Below, in pieces: positions 1 through 9,828 of a DNA stretch of 64,000 nt. Under the pieces are notes generated by a model that was not told the DNA's origin, searched no databases, and saw only the letters and a list, made by a program, of their open reading frames with translations. Each line of letters opens with the position of its first letter. Within the stretch, counting starts at the first letter, position 1. The stretch spans positions 1 to 64,000 of the forward strand of contig CAWUJK010000001.1 of the NCBI GenBank assembly GCA_963922865.1, given 5' to 3'. The translations under genes and the position numbers were made by a program. Source of the stretch: CAWUJK01 sp963922865. Its GTDB lineage: Bacteria > Patescibacteriota > Gracilibacteria > BD1-5 > UBA6164.

Positions 1-620
1 TTTATTTATTAATAAAGTGAAGAAAGATAAAAAAAGAAAAGCAAAAACAAAAAAATGCAAGATTAATGCTATCTACATGAATATTATCAATAGTTATATT
101 TTATATATTTTCACCACTTTCATATTATTACACACCAAACTTTCTACAAAATAGAAACTGGGATTTAAGTTTTAGTATTGATAAATATATTAAAAATATT
201 GATTATTATTGTTATTGAAATTTTGATAGTTGATTATCTCCTAAGTATAGAAATTGAATATGTGAAGATAAATGAAAATTGAAAATTATGAGATCAGATA
301 ACATAGAGTATAATATAAAAATTTTTGAATACGCTAAAAAAAATAATAATGTAAGCTTGTACTTAAATAATTTTTGAACAGTAAGATATAACTGAAATTT
401 AATAAAAATTTTAAAAAAATATCATGATATATATATATATATATATAGTATAATGCGCTTTAGGAAAGATATTAAATTTCTAAGAGAAATAGAAAACCTA
501 ACAAAAGATAAATTAGTACTAGACTTTTTGCAAAGCGTATACAAAAATGAACCCCTAAAAGAAAAAATATTAAATATGTCATGAGTAAATCAAAAAATTT
601 TTAGAGTATTTTGGCAATAG
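1..620 (+). CDS. Hypothetical membrane-anchored protein, 3' part only
   Basis: An open frame runs from the left edge (first full codon at position 3) to TAG at 618-620, with TGA read as glycine. A lysine-rich stretch is followed by a hydrophobic segment encoded around 69-120 (SIVIFYIFSPLSYYYTP), so one membrane anchor is likely. The rest is charged and carries no motif I recognise. An (AT)n run at 427-446 lies inside the frame and encodes alternating Tyr and Ile. The true start is probably upstream of the window; internal ATGs at 66, 288 and 453 are possible. A hairpin terminator follows the stop. Function unknown. Confidence 0.6.
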
Positions 621-635
621 CAATACAAAAAAACA

Positions 636-666
636 AAAAATTAGTTTGCTAAAAACTAATTTTTTT
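636..666 (+). terminator. Rho-independent terminator
   Basis: Arms AAAAATTAGTTT (636-647) and AAACTAATTTTT (653-664) form a 12-bp stem with a 5-nt loop and end in a T run. It closes the partial gene at the left edge and separates it from miaB. Confidence 0.7.
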
Positions 667-703
667 CTATATTAAATATAAAAATCAAATAAAATTTATA
701 AAA

Positions 704-2152
704 ATGAGAAAATATTTTATACATACCTTTGGTTGTGCCATGAATCAAGCTGATAGTGAAAAAATCAATATGATATTATTGCAATCATGATTTATAAAAA
801 CCAACAATTGGAAAAAATCAGACCTAGTAGTATTAAATACTTGTAGTGTAAGGCAAAAAGCAGAAGATAGAGTAGTATGATTATTATGAGAAATAAAAAA
901 CTACAATAAAAAACAAAATAAAAATATATTAACAGCAATAACAGGTTGTATGGTAAGAAAAACCTGAATAAATGCTATATATTTAGAAGATAAAACTAGA
1001 GATAGAACAAAGGCAAAAAAAATAAATATAATAAAAAAAGAAAAAGAAATATTTAATAATGATGATAAACTATTTCCTAGATTAACAGATAAAATTGATA
1101 TTGTATTTAGAATAGAAGATATAAAATATATTCCTTTTATACTAACACATATATTAAAAGAAGCAATTTGAAAAGAATACAGCTTTGATGATTACTTAAA
1201 ACAAAAACAACTAAGAGAAAATCCAAGCCAAGCAATAATAATAATACAAACTTGATGTGATAACCACTGTAGTTTTTGTATAGTCCCTCAAACTAGATGA
1301 AGAGAAATATCAAGAAAAATGGAAGATATAGTAGATGAAGCAAAACAAGCAGTAAAAAACGGAGCAAAGCAAATAACATTGGTATGACAAAATGTAAATT
1401 CTTACTGAAAAGAATTTATAGATAAAAAATATTGGAATAGCAAAAAATCAAAATGGAATACTTGATTAAAAAAATCACCTTTTAGAGAATTACTTGAAAA
1501 ACTAGATAAAATTGAATGATTAGATAGAATTAGATTTACATCAAGTAATCCTCATGATATGACAAAAGATATATTAGACGCTCATTTTGATTTAGAAAAA
1601 ACATGTAACTATCTACACTTTGCACTACAATCTTGAAGTGATAATATGCTAAAAAAAATGAACAGAAAACACAACTATAAAGATTTTAAAAAAATGGTTA
1701 ATTATTTAAGAAAAAAAGATCCTTATTTTTCAATTTCTACTGACATAATAGTTTGATACTCAGGAGAAGATGAAAATATGTTTTGAGACACAATAAAAGC
1801 CTATAAAGAATGTGAATTTGATTTTGTTTATAATGCAAGATATTCAGTAAGAAAATGAACTATTGCAGAAAAAATCTATCCTGATGATATAAATGAGAAA
1901 ACAAAAGCTCAAAGATGGCATACACTAAATGATTTACTTTTGGAAAATATAAAAAAAAGAAATAAGATGATGTTATGAAAAACTGAACAAATACTTATAT
2001 CATGAGAAAAAGAAGAACAATTTTTTGGTAGAACTAGAAATTTTAAAGAAGTATTTTTTGATAAAAAAAGTTGAATTAAATTATGAGAAATAGTAGATGT
2101 AAAAATAAAAAAACTAAATAAATATGTACTTATATGAGAATTAATTAAATAA
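704..2152 (+). CDS. miaB: tRNA-2-methylthio-N6-dimethylallyladenosine synthase
   Basis: Radical-SAM methylthiotransferase that adds the 2-methylthio group to i6A37 of tRNAs. The protein has 482 residues, close to the family norm. The N-terminal UPF0004 domain carries its three cluster cysteines at about 11, 47 and 82 (FGCAMNQ, NTCSVR, TGCMVRK). The radical-SAM CxxxCxxC motif is C185, C189 and C192, and a TRAM-like C-terminus follows. The glycine before C185 is a TGA codon. The start is the ATG just after the upstream terminator, and MRKYFIHTFGC matches the family start. The assignment to MiaB rather than MtaB/RimO rests on overall motif spacing. Confidence 0.93.
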
Positions 2153-2191
2153 ATCAATAAAAAACATTGTCATAAATAACCATTATAAAAG

Positions 2192-2266
2192 ATGTCCAAA
2201 AAAACTCTTTACGCGTTAGTATTTCTTCCTGTTATTCTAATAATAATATACATAATATTAATTTAA
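2192..2266 (+). CDS. Possible 24-residue membrane peptide
   Basis: A short frame encodes a basic start (MSKKTLYA) and a single hydrophobic segment (LVFLPVILIIIYIILI), then TAA. After that stop the same frame continues and offers another short hydrophobic ORF (2273-2323), so this may be a decayed small membrane protein. There is no homology evidence. It lies in the 220-nt gap between miaB and the Kazal-domain gene, which otherwise shows nothing I can name. Confidence 0.25.
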   Translation: MSKKTLYALVFLPVILIIIYIILI

Positions 2267-2374
2267 AAATATATGTGTATTATGTCTAGTATTTTTTATT
2301 TTTTTACTTGATTATGAAAATAAAAACAATACTATATCAGTGCATTTTATTTTAAATAATTTAATAAAAAAATT

Positions 2375-3286
2375 ATGAAAAAAACAAGAATTTTAACACT
2401 TTTAGTTTTGCTAATTATTACTTTTTGAAATGTTAATGCTCAAGAAAGCTCTGATAGTAGCAACTCATCTGATAGTTGAGCTTGTATAACAATGTATGCT
2501 CCTGTTTGTGGAATTAATTCAAGTTGAGAAGCAAAAACATTTTGAAACAAATGTGAAATGGAAAAAGAAAAAGCTAAACTTAAATACGAATGAAAATGTA
2601 AAAAAACTAGTATTAAATGAATAAAAGAAGAAAGAAATAAAAAAATAAAAGATATAAGGGATATGCTTAATAAATCTAAAGAAGAATTTAAAAAAGAAAA
2701 ATCAAAAATTAAAGATATACTAAAATCTTCTGATTTTAAAAATAAAGTAAAAACCTTAGGTAGTGAATATATGAATTCCAAAAAGGAGCTAATAAGCAAG
2801 TTAAAAAATAAAGATTTAAGTATAGAAGAAAGAAAAGAAATAATAGAGTATATAAAAAAAAGCAATCAGGAGTTTTATAACAAAGTGAAAGAAACTGTAA
2901 CTGATAACAAAGAATTATTAGAACATTTTGAAAAAAGAAAGCAATTACACATACAAAATTTAGAACTTATGAAAGATAAGTTAGAAGAAAGAATAAAGTT
3001 CAGATGAGAAAGAGCAGAAATAATAACTAAGTACAAGAAAAAATATTTAGATAAATTTGGTTCAAAAGTAGCTAAAATAGCTGAAAAGTTTCCTGAAAAA
3101 TTAGATAAAGTTTTAGGGAAAATAGAAATTATGGAAGAGAAAATTCAAAATAACTTAAAACTTACAGATGAGAAAAAAGAAAAAATTTTATCCCAACTAC
3201 AAGCAATAAAAGAAATAGTTGAAGATAAAAAAGAGGAAGCTGAATTAGAAGAAGATGAAGTTGATTTTGAAAACCTATTTGAATAG
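2375..3286 (+). CDS. Secreted protein with N-terminal Kazal-type domain and long coiled coil
   Basis: The 303-residue protein begins with a clear signal peptide (residues 1-22, hydrophobic core then VNA). Residues 37-75 match a Kazal serine-protease-inhibitor fold: C37, C45, C60 and C75 with the typical YAPVCG and TFGNKC signatures and a closing GKC. The remaining 220 residues are Lys/Glu-rich and look like extended helices or coiled coil. Kazal domains normally inhibit extracellular serine proteases by presenting a loop next to the PVCG segment; inhibition here is inferred. The gene stands alone with its own terminator. Several core glycines are TGA codons. Confidence 0.75.
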
Positions 3287-3288
3287 TC

Positions 3289-3321
3289 AAAAAGATAGAA
3301 ATAATTATTTCTATCTTTTTT
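3289..3321 (+). terminator. Terminator after the Kazal-domain gene
   Basis: AAAAAGATAGAAAT and its complement ATTTCTATCTTTTT form a strong hairpin with a T-rich tail directly after the stop codon. Confidence 0.75.
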
Positions 3322-3349
3322 ATGATAAATAAAAAAATATATGATAATT

Positions 3350-3389
3350 AATAAGAAACAAACATAGAATAGTATATTTGTTTCTTATT
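3350..3389 (-). terminator. Hairpin downstream of the Trm11-like gene
   Basis: A 13-bp perfect inverted repeat (AATAAGAAACAAA, 3350-3362, with its complement at 3377-3389) lies just past the stop of the minus-strand methyltransferase gene, with T-rich sequence downstream on the minus strand. Confidence 0.55.
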
Positions 3390-3410
3390 TTAAAAAAATT
3401 TTTAAAAGTC

Positions 3411-4592
3411 CTATTTGATTTTTAACTTAAATATTTCTCTTCAGACAAGCTGTTTTTGTCTTTTATAAAGTAAACTACCAGATTTAGTTTCTTTAAAATC
3501 AAACTCAATAGGGAATAAAGATAGTATCTTACAATATTTTTTTAAAATACCATAAATTTCTTCAAAATATATATATTTTCAACTAAGCTCCCAAAAGGGA
3601 AATGAAATAACTATAACACCTTTAAATCAGACCTCTTTTAATCAAGAAAAAAATTTTTCATAAAGTTTTTTTAAATTTTTTCTCTGAATATTAATTCTAT
3701 CCAAACACATATTTTTTTTTGTCATTATTTCTCATAAAAATCATTCTGTAACTATATTACAAATATCATTATTTTTTAAAAATTCACTTTGATTAATATC
3801 TCTTGCGTCAGCTAATAATATATTAACATTGATTAATGGAAATTTAGATTTTATATTTCAAAGATTAGATTTAGATTTTTGTATCATTTCTTTATTAAAA
3901 TCACTACCATAAAGATTATTTATTCACATATAAGCCCCTTCAATTAAAATAGTTCAAAGTCCAACAAAAGGATCATATAAGCTAGATATTTCTTTAAAGC
4001 TATCTCTACTTATATTTATCATTATTTGTGAAAGTTTTGGAGGCAACATTCATATATCCATATCGGTTTGTTTTCAATAATCACGAGCGGAATAAGAATC
4101 TATATCTTGTACCCAAATAGTTTTTCAAAAATAGTAAATTTCATCTAAATCTACTATATTAAGATCAGCTCATTTTTTTAATAAACTATTTCATAAAATT
4201 TGAGCAGAACTTAAATTTTTATCAGTTTTATTTACAAATCTAGAAGAAATATTTTGAGCTTTAAGATTTCTTTTTGTGTTTAAAAGTATCTTGGATAGTT
4301 TTTTACTGTTTTCAGGAAATAAATTTATAGAATAATTAAATTTTGAAGAGTGTCATTTTCAAGTATTTGTAATAATTTTTAAAATATGGTCAAATTCAGT
4401 GAAAAGTTTAAGCTCAAAAATTTTTATCACACCTCATAAATTTCAAGCTTTATTTAAAATTTCTTCTTGATTAAGTCAATCTATAATAATCAAATTTTTG
4501 GCACTATAAATAACTAAAATATTATTAAAAACACTAAATATTTCAGCAATTGAGAGCTTAAATTCTCTTCATATAAAAAATCAATACAGCAT
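3411..4592 (-). CDS. TRM11-family SAM-dependent methyltransferase
   Basis: A 393-residue protein resembling archaeal/eukaryotic Trm11 and Trm-G10 tRNA guanine-N2 methyltransferases, a type common in CPR genomes. About midway it has RDYGKQTDMDIGMLPPKL (the family RDxxxPxxDxxxGMLPPKLAQ signature), then the SAM-binding DPFVGLGTILIEGA near residue 205-218. The catalytic-motif position reads IVTEGFMG instead of the common NPPY-like tetrad. Target guanosine and position cannot be read from sequence. The start lies 1 nt past the adk stop, so the two genes form an operon. Confidence 0.75.
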
Positions 4593-4593
4593 T

Positions 4594-5208
4594 TTATTTA
4601 AGTTTTAATTTAGAAATAAGTTCTCAAAATACATTTTCAACAGTATCATCAGCATTTATTTCTATTAAATTTCAATTAGCTCTATATTCATTTATAAGTG
4701 GTATTGTTTTTTCAACATATAAATTTATCCTCTTAATTATAGCATCATCATTATCATCAATTCTTTTTTCCAATTTATCTCAAGAATTAGGATCTAATAA
4801 TATTCCTGGTTTAAAAGTTTCTCAAGTTTTAGGATTATACATCCTGCCAAGCAGTCTTTGTTTAGCTTTTTTTTCAGATAAATCAAATAAAACTACTTTA
4901 TAGTCTCATAAAATTTTATCAGCACTTTTTTTATTTCAAATATTTCTCACAAATCAATCTAAGATTATATTTTTTCAGTCACTTTTATTTTCAATTATAT
5001 CTAGTATAATATTTTCTATAATTTGTGGTGTTACATGATTTCAAGCATCTATAGTTTCTTTTACCTTTTGTCATAATTTTGAATTTTCTTTTGATATATC
5101 TCTTAAAGCAGTTCAAGATTCAAATAATTTGTAAGCAAATCTTTCTTCTAAAAGTCTAGCTTGAGTTCATTTTCAAGAACCTTGTATTCATATGAAAACT
5201 AATTTCAT
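4594..5208 (-). CDS. adk: Adenylate kinase
   Basis: Interconverts AMP + ATP and 2 ADP. The protein has 204 residues, a normal length. The P-loop is GSGKGTQ at residues 10-16. Further landmarks are the AMP-binding SGTALRD region, the DGFVRN segment (usually DGFPR) and a LID region starting RLLGRMYNPKTGE that lacks the zinc cysteines. Two of the three P-loop-region glycines are TGA codons, making it one of the clearest proofs of recoding here. It is the first gene of a two-gene minus-strand operon with the Trm11-like gene. Confidence 0.95.
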
Positions 5209-5233
5209 TTTTTGATATTTTATTTTTAAAAAA

Positions 5234-5645
5234 GCAAGAGTAATAAGCCGGATTTTGTATCTATGCATCAATCTATCTAGGCTTACAATCACTCACAAGC
5301 TCAAGCTTGGTATATTTTCAAGAAACATTAGGGAATAATAATCTCTAGAAAATACCATTCCAATTGCACCACATAAGGTTTACCAAGTAGCTTGTATTAC
5401 TACAAGTCTTCATTTGTAGCAAATATATATCTTACAAAAATAAATTTAGCAGTTATGTATAATTACACCAAATGACTTTTCATCTTTTTCTTGCTAAAAA
5501 CAAGATAGTATAGTTTCTGTGGCACTCGCTGTATCTATATTTTATTTATTATATATAGACCAAAGTTGTTATCTTTTATGTTATTCCCATGGTGTCCAGA
5601 CTTTCCTCTCTCCCAAAATTTGAGACAGCAGATGCATTCTCTTGC
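5234..5645 (-). ncRNA. rnpB: RNase P RNA
   Basis: Catalytic RNA that removes 5' leaders from pre-tRNAs. On the minus strand the 5' part contains the hallmark GAGGAAAGTCTGGACACC (family consensus GAGGAAAGTCCGGAC), and the 3' end reads ACAAAATCCGGCTTAT. The ends pair as P1 (GCAAGAG at the 5' end with CTCTTGC at the 3' end), which sets a length of about 412 nt. A T run follows the 3' end. ORFs that cross this region are not real genes. Confidence 0.92.
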
Positions 5646-5653
5646 TAAAAAGT

Positions 5654-5682
5654 ATTATATGATTTTTTTATTTTTTGCAATA
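5654..5682 (-). promoter_or_regulatory. Probable rnpB promoter
   Basis: A perfect -10 box TATAAT (minus strand, 5659-5654) lies about 9 nt before the P1-defined start of rnpB. A TATTGC/TTGCAA -35-like element lies 15-17 nt further upstream. The -35 part falls inside the 33-bp direct repeat that recurs at 6186-6218. Confidence 0.55.
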
Positions 5683-5697
5683 AAAAAATCCCTAAAA
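5665..5697. repeat. 33-bp direct repeat, copy 1 (flanks the TA module)
   Basis: Identical over 33 bp to 6186-6218. It carries the -35 region of rnpB and one arm of the terminator of the toxin gene. The second copy sits just upstream of the antitoxin gene, so the pair brackets the toxin-antitoxin operon. Confidence 0.85.
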
Positions 5698-5702
5698 GGG
5701 AC
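5682..5702 (-). terminator. Terminator after the toxin gene
   Basis: On the minus strand TCCCT, a short loop and AGGGA are followed by seven T, just after the toxin stop codon. It overlaps the 33-bp repeat. Confidence 0.6.
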
Positions 5703-5710
5703 AATAGCAA

Positions 5711-6007
5711 CTAATGTATTAAATTATCATAATCTTCTTCAGATCAAAATACATAATAGATAACCACTTTTTTAATTTTTTTATCCACTTTATAAAATAC
5801 TCTATATTTTTTCCTAATTGTTAAGACCCTAAAACTATCTAAAAATTCAGGATACATATATGGAAATATCTTTAATCACAATATTTTTCACATTATTTCT
5901 CTTGATAATTTGTTTGATGACTCTAAACTAAAAGAGTGTTTAAAAATATAATTTTTTATATTTTTGATATCTTCATTAAAGGTTTTTTTAAACAATAGTT
6001 TATACAT
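5711..6007 (-). CDS. RelE/ParE-type toxin of a toxin-antitoxin pair
   Basis: A 98-residue basic protein with the RelE/ParE layout: an N-terminal helix pair (NEDIKNIKNYI), then strands rich in basic and aromatic residues ending FRVLTIRKKYRVFYKVDKKI and a final VIYYVFG strand. The family cleaves ribosome-bound mRNA (RelE) or inhibits gyrase (ParE); which one applies here is not resolved. Its start lies 2 nt after the antitoxin stop, the usual antitoxin-first order. The assignment rests on size, layout and pattern. Confidence 0.65.
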
Positions 6008-6009
6008 AA

Positions 6010-6141
6010 TTATAACTCAGGATTATAATTCTCTATTTCATAATAAACTTCTTCAAAAGAAATTTCTTCATCATTTTCTCTTTTTTTAAGAGTATTTATA
6101 ATTTCTTCTAACGAAATTTGAGTTTTATCTATAGATAACAT
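6010..6141 (-). CDS. Small antitoxin partner
   Basis: A 43-residue, acidic, helical protein (MLSIDKTQISLEEIINTLKK start) encoded immediately upstream of the toxin. It is too short to hold a full DNA-binding domain plus a toxin-binding tail, so it may act only as a neutralising peptide. The function is inferred from operon position and acidity. Confidence 0.55.
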   Translation of the reverse strand: MLSIDKTQISLEEIINTLKKRENDEEISFEEVYYEIENYNPEL

Positions 6142-6185
6142 AATTAAGTTTTAAAATAACTAAATGCAAAAGTATTTTAATATAA

Positions 6186-6218
6186 TTTTTATTTTTTGCA
6201 ATAAAAAAATCCCTAAAA
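6186..6218. repeat. 33-bp direct repeat, copy 2 (flanks the TA module)
   Basis: Identical to 5665-5697. Here it overlaps the terminator of the membrane-protein gene and supplies a TTGCAA element upstream of the antitoxin gene. Further toward the antitoxin the sequence still resembles the rnpB promoter (a shared ATACTTTT-like block). Confidence 0.85.
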
Positions 6219-6227
6219 TTAGGGATT
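6208..6227 (-). terminator. Terminator after the small membrane protein gene
   Basis: AATCCCTAA and TTAGGGATT form a 9-bp stem with a 2-nt gap, followed on the minus strand by a run of seven T. Confidence 0.65.
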
Positions 6228-6231
6228 AATC

Positions 6232-6687
6232 CTAAACTCTAATTTTTGTAATTTTTTCTTTATATTTCAAACAAGGAGTTGTTATACATTTACCTGTTAT
6301 TCAAGCAATAATTGGTAACAGTCACATAATTCAAATAAGTACATCAACATCAAGTTTGTCAGGATCTAAAGGTAAAATTTGATTAGATATATAAAAAAGC
6401 AAAATACCAAATAATATTTGAGCTATTTTCATGTATTTTTTCTTTAAAATACATGTATTAGTAATTCAGACAATTATTGGTATTATTCAAATTCAAATAA
6501 AAAAGTATGTGATATATTTTACGGTTTTTATATCTAAGTTCGTCCAAAAAAAATTATTATCAATTTTGTCTCACTGTATTATTAAATTATAATATAGTGC
6601 AGATACAAGTAATAATCCAAAACAAACTTTTCAAATGCGAATAGTTAAATCACTAGGTCTTTTTTGTAATAGTTTTATAAACCACAT
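6232..6687 (-). CDS. Hypothetical integral membrane protein
   Basis: A 151-residue protein with about four hydrophobic segments: LLLVSALYYNLII, YFFIGIGIIPIIVGI, IAQILFGILLFYI and VLIGIMGLLPIIAGI. The second and fourth segments look like internal repeats (IGIxxxIPIIxGIT), each followed by a Cys-containing KC/TC turn. No family recognised. Many membrane glycines are TGA. Confidence 0.7.
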
Positions 6688-6843
6688 AAATTTAGTTTTT
6701 AGATATTAAGTTAATAATGACTTAAATTATATGAATTTTTGTTTTTTAGCAAGAAAATATTTGGATAAAAAAACAAAAAACTATCTTTTAAAATAAAAAT
6801 TCGTATAATAATTAAAAGTAATTTAAAATGATTTAAAATAAAA

Positions 6844-7989
6844 ATGTTAATAAAATATCTAAAAGATTTATCAAAACTCACAATTGATTTAATAAGAGGT
6901 TTTAAAAAAATATACTATAAATGAGAAAAAAAATATATTAATCTTGCAGTTTTTAAAAAAGAATTTTCTTGAAATTTATATTCATATAAAAAGAAATTTT
7001 TTGAAAATTTATGACAAAAAGAAAAAAATATAAATGAAATAAAAAAAAGAATAGAAAATGATAGAAATTTAGATAAAAATGAAAAACTGATATTAAAAAA
7101 TGAAATTTTTATAACACTAAAAAAAATAGAATTTTTAAAATACAGCTATGATATAGAAGCAAATAAAATAGACCCAAAATATGAAATTAAAAGTGAAATC
7201 AAAGATTATGATGAATATAATAAATTATTTTATAGAGTCTCAAAGAAAGATTTAATTAACAAAACATTCAAAAAAAAATCTTTTAATATAGATGAAAAAG
7301 TCTTTGAAAAAGAAAAGTTAATAGAATTATTAGAATATACAAAAAAGCTAGTTGTTTGATTTAATTATAAATTTTGAAAATACTGAAATTTATCTCATCT
7401 TAATTGAACACTAAAAATTCCAAATAAAAATTATTATAATTTAAATAATATTATCGTTATATTTTTTCATGAAATGACTCATCTTTTTAGATATATAAAC
7501 TGAAAGAAAAATTTATGATTCTATTATTTTTTTACTGATTATTTTTCTTTAGAAGAATGATTGGCCATATATAATGAATACCTATATTGAAACAAAATAT
7601 GTGATTATTGAAAATATATACCTTACTATGATTTATGTTATAAAATAATAAATGAGAACATATCTGAAAATTTAAAAATAGAAAAAATATATAATATATT
7701 AAGACTAAAATGATTTGATAGAAAAAAAGCAAAAATGTATTATTTTAGATTTAATAAATATTCTCAAATATGAAAAAATGATTTATTCTTAAAAGATCTA
7801 GTTTACACTAAATCATATGAAATAGTAAAAAAATATATAAAGGCAGATGAGAATAATTATGAAAAATTAATGGCATGAAAAATTTGAATAAATGAATTTG
7901 AAAAATGAATATTAAAAGCTGATAATAATATTGACTCAAAAAAATATTTCCAAATTATATTAGAAAAAATTAAGAGTTTAATAAATTAA
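6844..7989 (+). CDS. DUF1704 (MATCAP-like) zinc metallopeptidase
   Basis: A 381-residue protein with the zinc signature FHEMTHLFR (HExxH near residue 215) followed about 30 residues later by LEEGLA, the counterpart of the QEGLA glutamate ligand that defines DUF1704. Eukaryotic members (MATCAP) remove C-terminal tyrosine from tubulin; bacterial substrates are unknown. The gene heads an operon with the ATP-grasp gene 15 nt downstream. Pairing a carboxypeptidase-like enzyme with a ligase-like enzyme suggests addition and removal of a terminal residue or peptide modification, which is inference. Confidence 0.75.
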
Positions 7990-8003
7990 TTAAAAGAATA
8001 ATA

Positions 8004-9278
8004 ATGGAAAAAATATTAATAAATATATCAGAAAAAAAATTATCAAAAACAATAAACAAAGAATATATAAATGCATATTGGGATATATACAATAAAAATA
8101 AAATAAAAACTTTTATTTTTTATTTATGAGAAAATATCTGAGATATATCTTACGAAAAAAAACTTAAAAATATGTGAATATTTTTATTTGACTATAAAGA
8201 TAATAATAGCTTACAAAAAAAAATTGTAAAACTTAAAAAGCATTATGATATTGTTTACATAAACACATTTACGGAAAAATTAATAGATACAACAATCAAG
8301 TTAAAAGAAATATTAAAAGAACCATTAACTGCAAATAAAAATATTTTTAGAAACAAAGACATTCAAAGAAAATTATTATTAGCCTATAACCCAAATATAA
8401 CTGTAAAGTTTTTGGAAAAAAACATAGAAAATTTAGAGATAAAATGCATAGAAGATTTTATATGATACCCTTTTGTTTTAAAACCATCAAACTGAATACA
8501 AAGCGCATGAGTATCAAAAATAAACTCTAGAGATGAATTTGAAATATACAAAAATACTTACAAATCCTTTTTAAAAAATTTTAATCAAAAAGGTTATGAT
8601 ACAAATAAAATATTAGTTGAAGAATTCATAGATTGAGAAATGTATTCTATAGATTATTTTGTTGATAAAAAATGAAATATCACTATATCAAAACCAGTAA
8701 AAGTTGTACTGTGAGTTGATATCGGGATAGATGATTTTCAAAATTATTCTAGGATAACATCTCTATGAGTTGAAAAAGAATTAAAAAACAAAAATTTAAA
8801 AAAATTTATATCAGATACAGTAATTTGAACTTGAATAAAAAATAATTTTGTTCACCATGAGTTCAAAATAAATAGTAAATGAGAATTAAAAACTATAGAA
8901 TTAAATTGAAGAATTTGATGATATAGAGCTTGAATGATGAAAAGGTCTTATGATATAAATTTACTAGAATACATAATCAAAAACTATTCTCAAAAAGAAA
9001 AATCATTGATAGAAAATAACTCTGTAATTCATATTTATTGAGATAAAACATGAATACTTAAATGATTTAATAAAAAAATCATTGAAAAAATAGAAAATTT
9101 AGATTCTATAAAACAAATAACACTTTTAAAAGAAAATATATGAAAAGAAGTATGATTAACAAAAGATTGATTTTCAAAAATAATAATAATAAAATTACAA
9201 AACACAAGTTATGAAATTTTTAAAAAAGATTATGATTTTATAGAAAAAAATCGCAAAAAATTATTAGTAATTAATTAA
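8004..9278 (+). CDS. ATP-grasp ligase-like protein
   Basis: A 424-residue protein with an ATP-grasp core: YPFVLKPSNGIQSAG (nucleotide-binding lysine and glycine-rich loop), VEEFIDGEMYSIDYF (adenine/hinge strand), then HHEFKINSKGELKTIELNGR with a metal-binding Glu/Asn pair. The fold joins carboxylates to amines through acyl-phosphates. The substrate is unknown. It sits between the DUF1704 peptidase gene (15 nt) and a remnant peptidase reading frame (1 nt), so a peptide or amino-acid modification role is plausible. Many of the glycines are TGA codons. Confidence 0.75.
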
Positions 9279-9279
9279 T

Positions 9280-9632
9280 ATGAAACATAAATTTATAAAA
9301 TATCTACGAAACATAGGAAATACAGATTTAAATGATTTAAATTTTTCATTAAATAATAATCATAATAAAATACTTTTTCAAATACCAATAAGTCATTCCA
9401 AAAAAATAATTGAAAAGATTATTATTTTTTCAAAAAAACAAGAAAGTATTTTGTATAAAAAGGTATAAATAATTGAAATAATGAAGCCTCAATACATTGG
9501 GATATAATAAGAAACATAAAAGATGGTAAAAAAGTCTACTTTATAGATGAAAATTGAAACAAAAAGCTAGTTATGGATAATTGATTATTTCATAAAACAT
9601 TATTAAATAAAATAAATTCAATAAAAAAGTAA
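9280..9632 (+). pseudogene. Frameshifted remnant resembling an M29 aminopeptidase C-terminus
   Basis: An ATG 1 nt after the ATP-grasp stop opens a 62-codon frame that ends at TAA (9466-9468). A second frame, open from about 9451 to TAA at 9630-9632, continues with a segment reading EASIHWDIIRNIKDGKKVY and a GLFHKTL tail. That second part resembles the conserved C-terminal SxIHWDxI segment of M29 aminopeptidases, but the whole is far shorter than the usual ~400 residues. It could be a decayed gene, a programmed frameshift, or a sequencing error in a short gene. Confidence 0.45.
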
Positions 9633-9828
9633 AAACAATAAAATAAAATATAAAAATTGTTAAAAACTTTAAAATCTCACCTACAACAAAAGCAAAACAG
9701 ATGTTGTTCACAATTTATGAACACTAAAATATGTCAAATCTTTTTATTGTTTTGACTTATAGATAAAAATAAATAAATTATTGTAGTAAAGGACAACAAA
9801 AATTTAGCTATAAAAAACTTATAAATAT
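9633..9828. promoter_or_regulatory. dnaA upstream region with paired DnaA-box-like sites
   Basis: This 196-nt noncoding stretch lies directly before dnaA. It contains an inverted pair TGTTCA (9705-9710) and TGAACA (9718-9723). The 9-mers TTGTTCACA (9704-9712) and TTATGAACA (9715-9723) each differ by two bases from the DnaA-box consensus TTATCCACA. A TTGACT element at 9752-9757 could be a -35 box. It may serve dnaA autoregulation or be part of an origin; no box cluster is visible. Confidence 0.3.

Noticed and set aside
424..446. (AT)n microsatellite as a noncoding repeat
   Set aside because: It lies inside an open code-25 frame that continues on both sides, encoding alternating Ile/Tyr; reported only as part of that gene.
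2167..2189. TTGTCA and TATAAA as a promoter before the 24-residue ORF
   Set aside because: The spacing is only 11 nt, too short for a sigma-70 promoter.
5566..5763. 65-codon plus-strand ORF
   Set aside because: It runs through the 5' half of RNase P RNA and the toxin terminator; the RNA and minus-strand genes explain the sequence.
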